Positions 9,273-17,385 of a stretch of DNA of 64,000 nucleotides are shown piece after piece. The notes beneath the pieces were generated by a model that saw nothing but the letters and a program-made list of their open reading frames with translations, made no database searches and was not told where the DNA came from. Source of the DNA: Maribacter algarum (ex Lu et al. 2025) (nom. illeg.) (lineage in GTDB: Bacteria; Bacteroidota; Bacteroidia; Flavobacteriales; Flavobacteriaceae); contig CANMAW010000005.1 of the NCBI GenBank assembly GCA_947495915.1, positions 62,001 through 126,000 of the forward strand. Reading direction: 5' to 3'. How positions within the stretch are numbered: position 1 is the first letter of the stretch; each line of letters begins with the position of its first letter. The position numbers were made by a program, and so were the translations under genes.

Positions 9273-10216
9273 TGTTCTATGCTTTTATAAGCTGTTATCA
9301 CTTGTTTCACCAATTTGTGTCTAATTACATCTTTGTCATCTAAATGAATTACCGAAATACCTTCAACATTTTGAAGCACCAGTATCGCTTCTTTCAACCC
9401 AGAAATAACTCGACGTGGTAAATCGATTTGACCAGGATCACCAGTTATTAAAAACTTAGCATTCTTACCCATTCGCGTAAGAAACATTTTCATCTGCGCA
9501 TGTGTCGTATTTTGTGCTTCATCTAATATTACAAAAGCATTGTCTAAAGTACGCCCGCGCATAAAAGCCATAGGGGCTATTTGTATGGTACCATTTTCAA
9601 TATAATGCGTGAGTTTTTCTGGGGAAATCATATCACGTAATGCATCATACAACGGTTGCATATACGGGTCAAGCTTTTCTTTTAAATCCCCAGGAAGAAA
9701 ACCTAAATTTTCACCAGCCTCAACTGCAGGTCTAGTTAAAATAATTCGCTTTACTTGCTTCTCTTTCAATGCTTTAACCGCCAAAGCAACACCAGTATAG
9801 GTTTTTCCCGTTCCCGCTGGTCCGATGGCAAAAACCATGTCATTCTTTTTAGCGGCATCGACTAACTTTCGTTGGTTTGCGGTTTGCGCTTTTATCAAAC
9901 GACCTGCAACACCATGAACTAAAGTCTCGCCCGCTTTTTCAGAAGCTTTGTTTTCTTCTTGACTATTCGAAGTAAGTACACGTTCAATAGCATTTTCATC
10001 TATTTTATTGTATTTGATGAAATGATTGGTTAGCATATCAAAACGCCTTTCAAATTCTTCTAATAACTCTTCATCACCATATACTTTAATTTTGCTACCT
10101 CTGGCAACAATCTTAAGTTTCGGAAAATATTTCTTTAATAAGTTAATGTTTTCATTGCCTTGACCAAAAAACTCTCTTGGACTAATTTCCGTAAGTTCTA
10201 ATATAAGTTCGTTCAA
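9263..10216 (-). CDS. phoH: PhoH-family ATPase
   Basis: A 317-residue cytosolic P-loop protein of the PhoH/YbeZ type, a family linked to RNA metabolism and often found with the rRNA maturation factor YbeY. The N-terminal third (residues 1-100) resembles a KH-like RNA-binding region (KKYFPKLKIVARGSKIKVYG). The ATPase core holds Walker A (GPAGTGKT), Walker B (FVILDEAQN) and the family segment RPAVEAGENLGFLPG. A TAnnTTTG -7 element lies upstream at 10288-10295. Substrates in this clade are not defined. Confidence 0.93.
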   Translation of the reverse strand: MNELILELTEISPREFFGQGNENINLLKKYFPKLKIVARGSKIKVYGDEELLEEFERRFDMLTNHFIKYNKIDENAIERVLTSNSQEENKASEKAGETLVHGVAGRLIKAQTANQRKLVDAAKKNDMVFAIGPAGTGKTYTGVALAVKALKEKQVKRIILTRPAVEAGENLGFLPGDLKEKLDPYMQPLYDALRDMISPEKLTHYIENGTIQIAPMAFMRGRTLDNAFVILDEAQNTTHAQMKMFLTRMGKNAKFLITGDPGQIDLPRRVISGLKEAILVLQNVEGISVIHLDDKDVIRHKLVKQVITAYKSIEHQN

Positions 10217-10274
10217 AAAATAAGATGTTTAGATGATGCCATGAAATAATATTTCGATAGGCTATTTTTTTGAC

Positions 10275-10295
10275 TAATTTTGTTAAACAAATTTA
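10275..10295. promoter_or_regulatory. Divergent promoters with Bacteroidota -7 elements
   Basis: Plus strand TAATTTTG (10275-10282) points to the adenosyltransferase gene. Minus strand TAAATTTG (complement of CAAATTTA, 10288-10295) points to the phoH-type gene. Both fit the TAnnTTTG consensus of the Bacteroidota primary sigma factor. The -33 TTTG partner on the minus strand is plausible at 10318-10321 with a slightly long spacer; the plus-strand -33 is not clear. Confidence 0.5.
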
Positions 10296-10340
10296 GGTAA
10301 AATTCAGTTTTCTTAATCAAAAACATATCAACATTGCTGC

Positions 10341-11171
10341 ATGGCAATTATCACCCTCACAACTGATTTCGGACTCAAAGATCACTTTGTAGGTGCTTTA
10401 AAAGGAAGCATTTATAAAGAACTAGCTGATGCCAAAATAGTTGATATTTCTCATGGTATTAGTCCGTTTAACATTCAAGAATGTGCTTATATCTTAGGCA
10501 ATTCATACAAAAGCTTCCCTGAGGGCACCATACATATTGTTGGTGTTGATTCAGAACCTACGCAAGAAAATCAGCATATTGCTATTTTTCTTGATGGTCA
10601 TTATTTCATATCAGCGAATAATGGTGTAATTGGTTTAATAACTTCTGAAATTAAACCCGAAAAAGTCGTTGAAATAAATATTCCAAATCCTGCTGCGGGG
10701 TCATTCCCAGTAATGGATATTTTTATTCAAGTAGCTTGCCATATAGCAAGAGGAGGAACCTTAGAAGTTATTGGAAGGCCTTTCACGGCATTGAAAGACC
10801 TCACCGGTTTTCACCCTAGTGTTACTGACAATGGCAATAAAATTGTCGGTGCGGTTATTTACATCGATAATTATGGTAATGTAGTTACGAATATTCATAA
10901 AAATTTCTTCGAAGCCTATAGAAAAGGTCGTGATTTTGAAATCAATGCTAGAACGACTACCATTAATAAAATACATCAAAAATACAGCGATATTATAAAT
11001 TTTGAATTGGAAAAAGGCAAACGCAAAGGTGCAGGTGATAAGTTGGCCTTGTTCAATTCGTCTGAATATTTAGAATTAGCTATTTTTAAGAGTGATCGAC
11101 ATACGGTTGGCGCAGCCTCTACCCTACTTGGTTTAGATTATCTTGATACCATTACCATAACCTTTAGCTAA
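10341..11171 (+). CDS. SAM hydroxide adenosyltransferase (DUF62 family)
   Basis: A 276-residue protein of the family related to fluorinase and chlorinase. Bacterial and archaeal members hydrolyse S-adenosylmethionine to adenosine and methionine. The N-terminal motif ITLTTDFGLKDHFVGALKG and the segment VDISHGISPFNIQECAYIL are characteristic. VYIDNYGNVVTNI-type residues in the C-terminal domain (here VIYIDNYGNVVTNIH) are also family hallmarks. It is followed after 1 bp by a small monooxygenase gene, so the two are probably co-transcribed. The physiological role is still debated. Confidence 0.92.
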   Translation: MAIITLTTDFGLKDHFVGALKGSIYKELADAKIVDISHGISPFNIQECAYILGNSYKSFPEGTIHIVGVDSEPTQENQHIAIFLDGHYFISANNGVIGLITSEIKPEKVVEINIPNPAAGSFPVMDIFIQVACHIARGGTLEVIGRPFTALKDLTGFHPSVTDNGNKIVGAVIYIDNYGNVVTNIHKNFFEAYRKGRDFEINARTTTINKIHQKYSDIINFELEKGKRKGAGDKLALFNSSEYLELAIFKSDRHTVGAASTLLGLDYLDTITITFS

Positions 11172-11172
11172 A

Positions 11173-11469
11173 ATGTTAGTACGCATTGTAAAACTCACTT
11201 TTCACCAAGAAAGCATACCCACTTTTCTTGAAATCTTCGAAAACATTAAACATCGTATTCGTGCTTCGGAAGGATGCAGCTTCGTTGAGTTATATCAAGA
11301 TAAAAACAACGATTGTATCTTCTTTACCTATAGTTATTGGGATGATGAAAGCTTTTTAAACAACTATCGCGATTCTGAATTCTTTAAATCAGTTTGGTCG
11401 AAAACCAAAGTTTTATTTGCTGATAAACCCGAAGCCTGGAGCGTAAATAAGTTAGACACATTAGCTTAA
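11173..11469 (+). CDS. Antibiotic biosynthesis monooxygenase-like (ABM) small protein
   Basis: A 98-residue protein with the ABM/quinol monooxygenase fold: MLVRIVKLTF as first strand, IPTFLEIFENIKHRIRASEGC as helix, FVELYQDKNNDCIFFTYSYWDDE as central strands, and a final Trp-containing strand. Members form dimeric alpha-beta barrels that can oxidise quinols or haem, but many have unknown substrates. It starts 1 bp after the preceding stop codon, which indicates translational coupling. Confidence 0.8.
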   Translation: MLVRIVKLTFHQESIPTFLEIFENIKHRIRASEGCSFVELYQDKNNDCIFFTYSYWDDESFLNNYRDSEFFKSVWSKTKVLFADKPEAWSVNKLDTLA

Positions 11470-11785
11470 TCATCAAGTCTTGGTTATCAGGGTAACCTGC
11501 GAATGACTTACTTATAAACACTTCATTAACTTAAGAATTATTTTACGTATCGAAAGATGTTTTTTGTCAATACAAATACAGACTAAAACCATAATAAAAA
11601 CAGGCATTCACAAAGATATTAATCGACACGTAAAAGTGCTATTTCATGAAATAATCACATAGTTTCTTGTTGATAAGTTTGTTTCGCTGAAAAGCACATT
11701 TGAAATATCTTTGTTTGACTGTTAAAAGTGCGATTTGAATACATTTTACAGTTAAAACCAACAACTAATTTAAATTTTACAACAC
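11470..11785. other. Intergenic region upstream of dnaN
   Basis: A 316-bp AT-rich region without a credible gene. It holds the dnaN promoter (a TATCTTTG -7 element at 11706-11713). No DnaA-box cluster that would mark an origin is obvious, and no dnaA gene is adjacent. Confidence 0.5.
11706..11713 (+). promoter_or_regulatory. -7 promoter element of dnaN
   Basis: TATCTTTG is an exact fit to the TAnnTTTG consensus, 72 bp before the dnaN start. A TTTG at 11678-11681 could be a -33 element, with a spacer slightly longer than usual. Confidence 0.5.
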
Positions 11786-12904
11786 ATGAAGTTTATAGTA
11801 TCCAGCACCTATCTTTTAAAACAACTGCAGGTTTTGGGAGGCGTTATTAATAATAGCAACACTTTACCTATTCTGGATAATTTCTTGTTTGATTTAAAAC
11901 AAGATAAACTTACTGTTTCTGCCTCCGACTTAGAAACAACAATGAGCTCGGTATTAAATGTAGATTCTGATAACGAAGGAGTTATAGCGGTGCCTGCACG
12001 ATTATTATTAGAAACTTTAAAGACCTTTCCTGAGCAGCCATTAACTTTTGTTGTTGAAGATAATAATACCGTTGAAATAAGTTCAAATCATGGTAAATAT
12101 GCCTTGGCATACGCCGATGGGGCTGAATTTCCAAAAGCAGTAGCTTTAGCAAACCCAAGCTCAACAAGTATCATGGGTGATATTTTAGCTACAGCTATAA
12201 ACAAAACTATATTCGCGGCGGGCAATGATGATTTAAGACCCGTAATGAGTGGTGTTTTCTTTCAATTTTCACCAGAGAATTTAACCTTTGTTGCTACTGA
12301 TGCACACAAACTAGTAAAATATCAACGTGAAGATGTAACTGCTTCGGAAGTAGCTGAATTTATAATGCCTAAAAAGCCTTTAAATCTTTTAAAAGGAATT
12401 TTAGCAGGAAGCGAATCAGAAGTATCGATAGAATATAATGATAGTAATGCTAAATTCAGTTTCGAAGAAACCGAATTGATTTGCCGATTAATTGATGGAA
12501 AATATCCGAACTATGAAGCGGTAATTCCAAAAGAGAATCCGAACAGACTTACCATTTCAAGAAATCAGTTTTTGAGTTCTGTACGTCGTGTATCGATTTT
12601 TTCTAATAAAACTACGCACCAAATTCGTTTGAAAATAGCTGGTGCTGAATTAAATATTTCTGCAGAAGATATTGATTATAGCAATAAAGCAGAAGAGCGT
12701 TTGACTTGTGCATATCAAGGTGATGATATGCAGATTGGTTTCAACTCTCGTTTTCTTACAGAAATGTTGAACAATTTAACTTCAGATGAAGTTTCATTAG
12801 CAATGAGTCTACCCAATAGAGCAGGTATATTAACTCCGACTGATGGCCTTGATGAAGGCGAGCATGTTACCATGTTAGTAATGCCAGTGATGTTAAACAG
12901 CTAA
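11786..12904 (+). CDS. dnaN: DNA polymerase III beta subunit (sliding clamp)
   Basis: A 372-residue protein with the full clamp length. It forms the homodimeric ring that tethers DNA polymerase III and repair factors to DNA. Recognised segments are MKFIVSSTYLLKQLQVLGGVI at the start, NTLPILDNFLF, the central GNDDLRPVMSGVFF and ATDAHKLVKY, and LICRLIDGKYPNYEAVIPKEN. The C-terminal hydrophobic motif LVMPVML is close to the usual MPMRL end. It stands alone with its own promoter and terminator and is not next to dnaA. Confidence 0.97.
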   Translation: MKFIVSSTYLLKQLQVLGGVINNSNTLPILDNFLFDLKQDKLTVSASDLETTMSSVLNVDSDNEGVIAVPARLLLETLKTFPEQPLTFVVEDNNTVEISSNHGKYALAYADGAEFPKAVALANPSSTSIMGDILATAINKTIFAAGNDDLRPVMSGVFFQFSPENLTFVATDAHKLVKYQREDVTASEVAEFIMPKKPLNLLKGILAGSESEVSIEYNDSNAKFSFEETELICRLIDGKYPNYEAVIPKENPNRLTISRNQFLSSVRRVSIFSNKTTHQIRLKIAGAELNISAEDIDYSNKAEERLTCAYQGDDMQIGFNSRFLTEMLNNLTSDEVSLAMSLPNRAGILTPTDGLDEGEHVTMLVMPVMLNS

Positions 12905-12922
12905 TACGATATTAGATTTATA

Positions 12923-12950
12923 AAAAAACCACCGCTAGCGGTGGTTTTTT
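12923..12950. terminator. Bidirectional terminator (perfect palindrome)
   Basis: A 28-nt perfect palindrome with half-site AAAAAACCACCGCT lies between convergent dnaN (+) and the outer-membrane protein gene (-). A GC-rich stem core is flanked by an A-tract and a T-tract, so it can stop transcription from both sides. Confidence 0.9.
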
Positions 12951-12953
12951 AGT

Positions 12954-13940
12954 TTATAAGGTGTAGTTCAAATAAAACAGAAAGCGTTGTTTTATTTTTA
13001 CATCACCATCAAAAAGATGCTGAGCAAGCGGCAACCCAACATCAACCCCAATGACCAACCTGTTCAGATTAAACTCCGCTCCTACTGTACCTAGATGCAT
13101 ATAGCCATTAGTGTCTGGTAATTCATCTCGGTATTGTACAATGTTTTGAAAGAAATCTCCACTAACACCAACAAACGGTGCAATCACATTTGTTCCTAAT
13201 AAGAAGCCTTTGAAAACTTTGGCATTATAGCTTATTTGATTACCAAAACGATAATCATTCTTATTTTCTCCTTTTAAGAAATAGCTTCCTGTAATGCTCA
13301 CTCCTTCCATTTTCCTCGAATAACTATATCCTAAAGAAAAAACAGCATCCGTACTGCCGGTGCCGACTTGAAAACCAGGATTCACACGATCAGTAAGTAC
13401 TTCTTCAAAAGCGCCCGTGGGTAACTTCACCCCTAACCCAAATCGTAGCGAATGGCCCGTATACTCAGGCATAATCACCAAATTCGGATTCACTTCCTCT
13501 TCTGTATTTTCTGTTGTCTCCTTTTTCTTAAAATTGATAGTGTACCAACCAATGAAACTGATATCGCCAATGCCATTAAGACTTTCGATGCGGTCATCAT
13601 ACACTCTATTCAAATCTTGAAAAGGCATGGTACCCGTAATGTGAACCTTTGGAGTAACCGGAATTTTCATCCATAATTGATAGGTATTGAAATGTTCTTT
13701 ACTGGTGGGGGAATTATCAAAAATTCCGTCTTTTGATTCAAATTGCTGATAACTATAGCGCAAGCCTACAAAATTTGAATTACCTAAAGTTCCGTATCCG
13801 AAATTGCCACCTGTCGTGGCACATCCGCAGAAATCACAATCATCAAAATGCAAGAGATTTAGGGTACACGGACCAGCAGTTGCATACTGCGAAATTAATA
13901 TCGCGAAAAGCAACAGACTAAAACTCCGAAAATCGTTCAT
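12954..13940 (-). CDS. Outer-membrane protein (transporter-like barrel) of the MbnP/peroxidase cluster
   Basis: A protein of 328 residues from the preferred start MNDF at 13940. A start five codons upstream at 13955 is possible but reads further into the previous gene. It has a signal peptide ending TAGP, then an unusual Cys-rich head (CTLNLLHFDDCDFCGC). Beta-barrel strands follow to a C-terminal aromatic strand (FLFYLNYTL). The Cys/His/Asp head may bind a metal or be disulfide-linked. It overlaps the end of the cytochrome c peroxidase gene by 23 bp, so it is very likely co-expressed with it. Family: outer-membrane transporter-like; substrate inferred to be copper-related from context only. 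Confidence 0.65.
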   Translation of the reverse strand: MNDFRSFSLLLFAILISQYATAGPCTLNLLHFDDCDFCGCATTGGNFGYGTLGNSNFVGLRYSYQQFESKDGIFDNSPTSKEHFNTYQLWMKIPVTPKVHITGTMPFQDLNRVYDDRIESLNGIGDISFIGWYTINFKKKETTENTEEEVNPNLVIMPEYTGHSLRFGLGVKLPTGAFEEVLTDRVNPGFQVGTGSTDAVFSLGYSYSRKMEGVSITGSYFLKGENKNDYRFGNQISYNAKVFKGFLLGTNVIAPFVGVSGDFFQNIVQYRDELPDTNGYMHLGTVGAEFNLNRLVIGVDVGLPLAQHLFDGDVKIKQRFLFYLNYTL

Positions 13941-14964
13941 CTTGTATAAATTCATAATCTGTTAAAGTCTTTAAAAAATGTATAATATTTGTTTTTTCTG
14001 ATGCGCTAAGGTTAATGCCGAAACTACCATCATCTCTCTTTAAAAGTGGATCAACATTTCCATTATCTACCATTCCGTCAGTATAAAAATCTAGTACGGC
14101 TTCTAAACTCCCAAAACGACCATCGTGCATATAGGGGTAACTCAAAGCCACATTTCGTAGGCTCGGCACCCTAAATTTGTAAAAATCATCGGAAAAACCA
14201 CTGGCACGCATACGTCCTTCTTCCTCGGGAAAATTAGAATTTAACGGCAACCCATTATTACGGTATTTTTGATCAGTAAACAATTCACCCATATGGCATG
14301 AAGCACATTTTGCTTTAAAAAGAGAAGCACCTTCTAATTCTTCAGGTGTTAACTGTTCACCCTCTTTCCGCATATAGGCATCATACCGGCTGTTCGCAGA
14401 AACCATTTGTAACATAAACTGCGACAAGGCCTTCAACATGCGACCGCTCGTAATACTATCTGAGCCGAAAGCAGCTTCAAACATATACAAGTATTTAGGG
14501 TCTGCCTGTAATTTTGATAGCACACTGGGTATGGTTTCATTCATTTCAACTTCACTCGTAATAGGAATTATGGGCTGCAGATCTAAATGTAGTGCTGCGC
14601 CATCCCAAGTAAATTCTTTGTAAAAAGCCAAGTTGTGCAAAGGCTGCGTATTTCTAAACCCTTCTTCTCCGTTGACCCCATGACTTATGGTATGCCCGTG
14701 ATGTGTAAAGGAAAATGATTGCTCGTGACAAAATCCGCATGATACTACTCCGGTTGAAGACAACTGTCCGTCATAAAACAAAGCTTTGCCCAGCGCAATA
14801 CCTTCCTCAGTCAAAGGGTTGGCAGAAAAATCATAGTTGGGTTCAGGAAAGTTAGCAGGTACCTCAAAATTTACTGGAGTAGGCAACCCGATATAATCAT
14901 CAGCTGCATTATTACAGCCCATCAGAAGTACTGAAACTCCTATTAGTAACTTGAATAAATTCAT
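13918..14964 (-). CDS. Di-haem cytochrome c peroxidase / MauG-MbnH-like lipoprotein
   Basis: A protein of 348 residues from the ATG at 14964, which gives a lipoprotein signal (SVLLMGC); the longer frame to 15012 adds no signal. Two haem c sites are present: CGFCHEQ in the N-terminal domain and CASCHMG in the C-terminal domain. The bacterial peroxidase signature RVPSLRNVALSYPYMHDGRF appears as well. The family reduces peroxide or, in MauG/MbnH members, oxidises tryptophan on a partner protein. The immediately upstream gene is MbnP-like, and MbnH is the known partner that converts a Trp of MbnP to kynurenine, so an MbnH-type role is more likely than simple peroxidase. Periplasmic. Confidence 0.88.
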   Translation of the reverse strand: MNLFKLLIGVSVLLMGCNNAADDYIGLPTPVNFEVPANFPEPNYDFSANPLTEEGIALGKALFYDGQLSSTGVVSCGFCHEQSFSFTHHGHTISHGVNGEEGFRNTQPLHNLAFYKEFTWDGAALHLDLQPIIPITSEVEMNETIPSVLSKLQADPKYLYMFEAAFGSDSITSGRMLKALSQFMLQMVSANSRYDAYMRKEGEQLTPEELEGASLFKAKCASCHMGELFTDQKYRNNGLPLNSNFPEEEGRMRASGFSDDFYKFRVPSLRNVALSYPYMHDGRFGSLEAVLDFYTDGMVDNGNVDPLLKRDDGSFGINLSASEKTNIIHFLKTLTDYEFIQDERFSEF

Positions 14965-15029
14965 AACTATTTTGAATTTTAAAGAAGCTTGGAAAGGCAA
15001 AATCCCTTCCAAGCACCACCTATTATCTT

Positions 15030-15815
15030 TTAGTTATGAACATGATCAACGGTGAACATTTTTGAAGCGTTCGTAGCTACCTTCGGAGATTTATCAGGGT
15101 CAACATGTATTTGTGATTTCTCCTCTAAATACAACTTATCTTCACCAGAAAGTAATTGAGAAACATCAGCTACAACGTGAATTTCAGGTGTAATATCGGT
15201 GCGCACTTTAGCTGAAACTGGCAGGTTTACTGTTACCTCTTTATAGTTATCTAAAGACGACCCATGGCTACCCATATGTATTGCGAAAGCAGTTTCTTCA
15301 GGTTGTGCCTCAGCAGTAAATCTTCCTTCAAAACGAATAAACTTATAACCTGCTTGCCATGACCACATCATGCCTTGTGCAGTTGCTTGATTCAAGAAAT
15401 CACCTTGACCATCAGCACCTTGTAGATACTTGTCTTGATCAACGCCAATTCCGTAATGTACTTTCACATAGTCTGCCGCTGGAACATTTTCAATCGTAAT
15501 AAATCGCGAATCTTCATCAGCTTCGTTAACAATAAAAATAGATGCGTCTTCCGGCACTGTAAATAGCGTACCATCTTCGGTTTCTAATTGAATATTACTT
15601 ACAATGTACTTCAGTGTATCAATAACAATTTTCTCGGTGCCGTTAGCACTGTAAAATGCGGTTTGCAGCAACAGGTCAGAACCTGAATAGCTATTATCAA
15701 ATTCTATACGGGTAGTACCTTCGCCGGTTAATTCTGTATTTGTATTGTCGTCGCTATCGCACGCAACTAGAGCAACAGCCATCATAGCAATGGCCATATA
15801 ATTTAAAACTTTCAT
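15030..15815 (-). CDS. MbnP-family copper-binding lipoprotein
   Basis: A 261-residue protein with lipobox AVALVAC (Cys19). The pattern is that of MbnP-like domains: a first strand with RIEFDNSYSGSDL, the YIVSNIQLE strand, then ENVPAADYVKVHYGIGVD and the hallmark MMWSWQAGYKFIRFEG. The family is known from methanobactin operons, where MbnP binds copper and a Trp is oxidised by MbnH. It is also common outside those operons. The gene order MbnP, MbnH-like peroxidase, outer-membrane protein supports the call. No methanobactin precursor or MbnB/MbnC genes are in the window. Confidence 0.82.
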   Translation of the reverse strand: MKVLNYMAIAMMAVALVACDSDDNTNTELTGEGTTRIEFDNSYSGSDLLLQTAFYSANGTEKIVIDTLKYIVSNIQLETEDGTLFTVPEDASIFIVNEADEDSRFITIENVPAADYVKVHYGIGVDQDKYLQGADGQGDFLNQATAQGMMWSWQAGYKFIRFEGRFTAEAQPEETAFAIHMGSHGSSLDNYKEVTVNLPVSAKVRTDITPEIHVVADVSQLLSGEDKLYLEEKSQIHVDPDKSPKVATNASKMFTVDHVHN

Positions 15816-15890
15816 TTTTTTAATTATTGGAAATTAAACTACTATTTAAGGCCAGCAGTAGAAGCCTAGAAAAATAAACGAGATGAAAGT

Positions 15891-16262
15891 TTAGCAGCTT
15901 GGTGGTCTGAGCATACGCTGCACCAAAATATAATCGTGTAACGAGGAATAAAATACGAGAGGCACCTTTTCAAAGGTGGTCGTATTCATAAAAGTATACT
16001 TCGAAGAATATTGTACAAATAAAGGGGTAAAAGCTTCGCTGAGATTCACAAGTGCTTTACTTTCTTGTGTCGCTCTCTTTTCGGCTGCGGCTGTATTTAA
16101 TCGTTCCATTAAATAGCATTTACCGTTACAATCAAGTTCAGGTCGCTCTTTATTGACACAATAAGTTTCTATAATATAATCTACATTAAACTGAAAATAA
16201 GAAAAGTAGCCCACGTAATATGCAGGTCTAATTGCCAAAGCAAGGAGAAAACAAATGGCCAA
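15891..16262 (-). CDS. Small exported protein with CNGKC motif, copper-cluster neighbour
   Basis: About 123 residues. There is no ATG in this frame: the best candidates are TTG at 16262, or ATT/CTG at 16277/16274, which would give a longer hydrophobic N-terminus (ILKKYLAICFLLALAIR). One hydrophobic segment is followed by YIIETYCVNKERPELDCNGKCYLME. This segment is common in short Bacteroidota proteins found near metal-handling genes. The C-terminus is MLRPPSC. The four Cys residues could bind metal. It lies 75 bp upstream of the MbnP-like gene on the same strand, so it probably opens that operon. Function unknown. Confidence 0.6.
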   Translation of the reverse strand: MAICFLLALAIRPAYYVGYFSYFQFNVDYIIETYCVNKERPELDCNGKCYLMERLNTAAAEKRATQESKALVNLSEAFTPLFVQYSSKYTFMNTTTFEKVPLVFYSSLHDYILVQRMLRPPSC

Positions 16263-16342
16263 ATACTTTTTCAGAATCTTAAATTTTGCACGAAGATACG
16301 TTGCAAAATTTTCCTAAAAAATACTTGGCCAATAATTTATGA

Positions 16343-16705
16343 TTAGATAAAATTAATGGTTGCAAATTTACTAGGTGCTTCGCCGTTTGCAGCTCTTACT
16401 GCATTAACGATAGGCAGAATAAATCCGATAACACCGACGAATAAGAGTCCTAACAATCCTAATCCGAATAACAATATTGCCGGAATACTAATGACTAGCA
16501 TTAATAATAGGGTCAATTGAAAGTTCACGATTGATCTTCCGTGTTCGTCCATGCCATGAACAGAATCTTTAGAAGCTAACCAGATCACTAACGGGACAAT
16601 TAGTCCGCCAAAACCGGTTACATACGTTAATAATTGTGATGCATGGGTAAGTGCTAATAATTGATTATCTACCCGTTGTGCTGATTTTTGATTGATGATT
16701 TCCAT
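16343..16705 (-). CDS. DUF4870 small membrane protein
   Basis: A protein of 120 residues from the ATG at 16705 (MEIINQKS). The longer frame to 16732 starts at a TTG and adds an unlikely leader. There are three hydrophobic segments (LLTYVTGFGGLIVPLVIWL, a QLTLLLMLVISIPAILLFG helix, and LLFVGVIGFILPIVNAV). The HGRSIVNFQLTLLL phrase typical of DUF4870/Tic20-like proteins is present. It is an inner-membrane protein of unknown role. Confidence 0.8.
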   Translation of the reverse strand: MEIINQKSAQRVDNQLLALTHASQLLTYVTGFGGLIVPLVIWLASKDSVHGMDEHGRSIVNFQLTLLLMLVISIPAILLFGLGLLGLLFVGVIGFILPIVNAVRAANGEAPSKFATINFI

Positions 16706-16772
16706 AATATAAATTTTAGGGGTTCTTACCAATAAGACTACAAATTATAGAAAATGTTACAAAAATCAATAA

Positions 16773-17219
16773 CTATTGTTTTTGTTGTAGCTTACCTAAC
16801 TTCTCTTTGTCTTTGGCAATCGATAGTTCAAGCTTATTGATTTTTTGATTAATCTCCATTTCATCAACAGGTGAAATCTTACCCTTACTTTTATTCTTAG
16901 CCATTTTATTTTTCAGCTTACGAATTTTACCTTCACTTTTCTTGATGCTTTTCTTTTTAGCAGCAATAGCTTTGGCTAGCTTTTCTTGTTTTTTTACAGC
17001 TTTTTCTGCTTTCTTTTGTGCTTTTTCTGCCTTTTTTTGAGCTTTCTCAGCTTTTTCAATTTCTTTTTGTGCTGCTTTATCAGCTGCAATTTCTTGTTCT
17101 AGCTTCTCCATTTTTTCTTGTGCAATCAACACAGAATCAACGGGTTGCTCTGTTTCTTGTGCAAATCCAAATTGAGCAACTGCAAAAACTAAACTTAATG
17201 TAATTAAAAATTTTTTCAT
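16773..17219 (-). CDS. Secreted Lys/Glu-rich coiled-coil protein
   Basis: A protein of 148 residues from the ATG at 17219, which gives a good signal peptide (KKFLITLSLVFAVAQFGFAQ). The mature part is dominated by Lys, Glu, Ala and Gln in heptad-like order (repeats of EKAQKKAEKAQKKAEKA) and is probably one long helix or coiled coil. A minus-strand -7 element (TATCTTTG, 17243-17250) lies 24 bp upstream. The composition makes homology-based naming unsafe, and no function is assigned. Confidence 0.7.
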   Translation of the reverse strand: MKKFLITLSLVFAVAQFGFAQETEQPVDSVLIAQEKMEKLEQEIAADKAAQKEIEKAEKAQKKAEKAQKKAEKAVKKQEKLAKAIAAKKKSIKKSEGKIRKLKNKMAKNKSKGKISPVDEMEINQKINKLELSIAKDKEKLGKLQQKQ

Positions 17220-17242
17220 AGTATAAATGTTTATAGCGTCGG

Positions 17243-17250
17243 CAAAGATA
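17243..17250 (-). promoter_or_regulatory. -7 promoter element of the coiled-coil protein gene
   Basis: CAAAGATA on the plus strand reads TATCTTTG on the minus strand, an exact TAnnTTTG match 24 bp before the chosen start. This supports the start at 17219 rather than 17276, which lies upstream of the promoter. Confidence 0.5.
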
Positions 17251-17373
17251 ATGCATAAACTGTACCAAAATACCAAACTTTTATTTCAAAAATTAAATCA
17301 GAAATTCTTCAATATTCATGCGTATTTCGGTGTACAATTTTGATCAAAAACTAGAAGCCCTATTTTGAATTCG

Positions 17374-17381
17374 TATTTTTG
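17374..17381 (+). promoter_or_regulatory. -7 promoter element immediately before mnmE
   Basis: TATTTTTG matches TAnnTTTG exactly and ends 4 bp before the ATG at 17386. A second, shorter match (TATTTTG, 17361-17367) has a TTTG 18 bp upstream. If the element at 17374 is used, the transcript would begin at or next to the start codon. Confidence 0.4.
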
Positions 17382-17385
17382 CACT

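Noticed and set aside
11470-11785. Replication origin upstream of dnaN.
   Set aside because: No dnaA gene and no cluster of DnaA boxes is evident; the region reads as a plain promoter region.
12954-16277. A methanobactin biosynthesis operon.
   Set aside because: No precursor peptide, MbnB or MbnC homologue is seen; MbnP-like and peroxidase genes occur widely without methanobactin.
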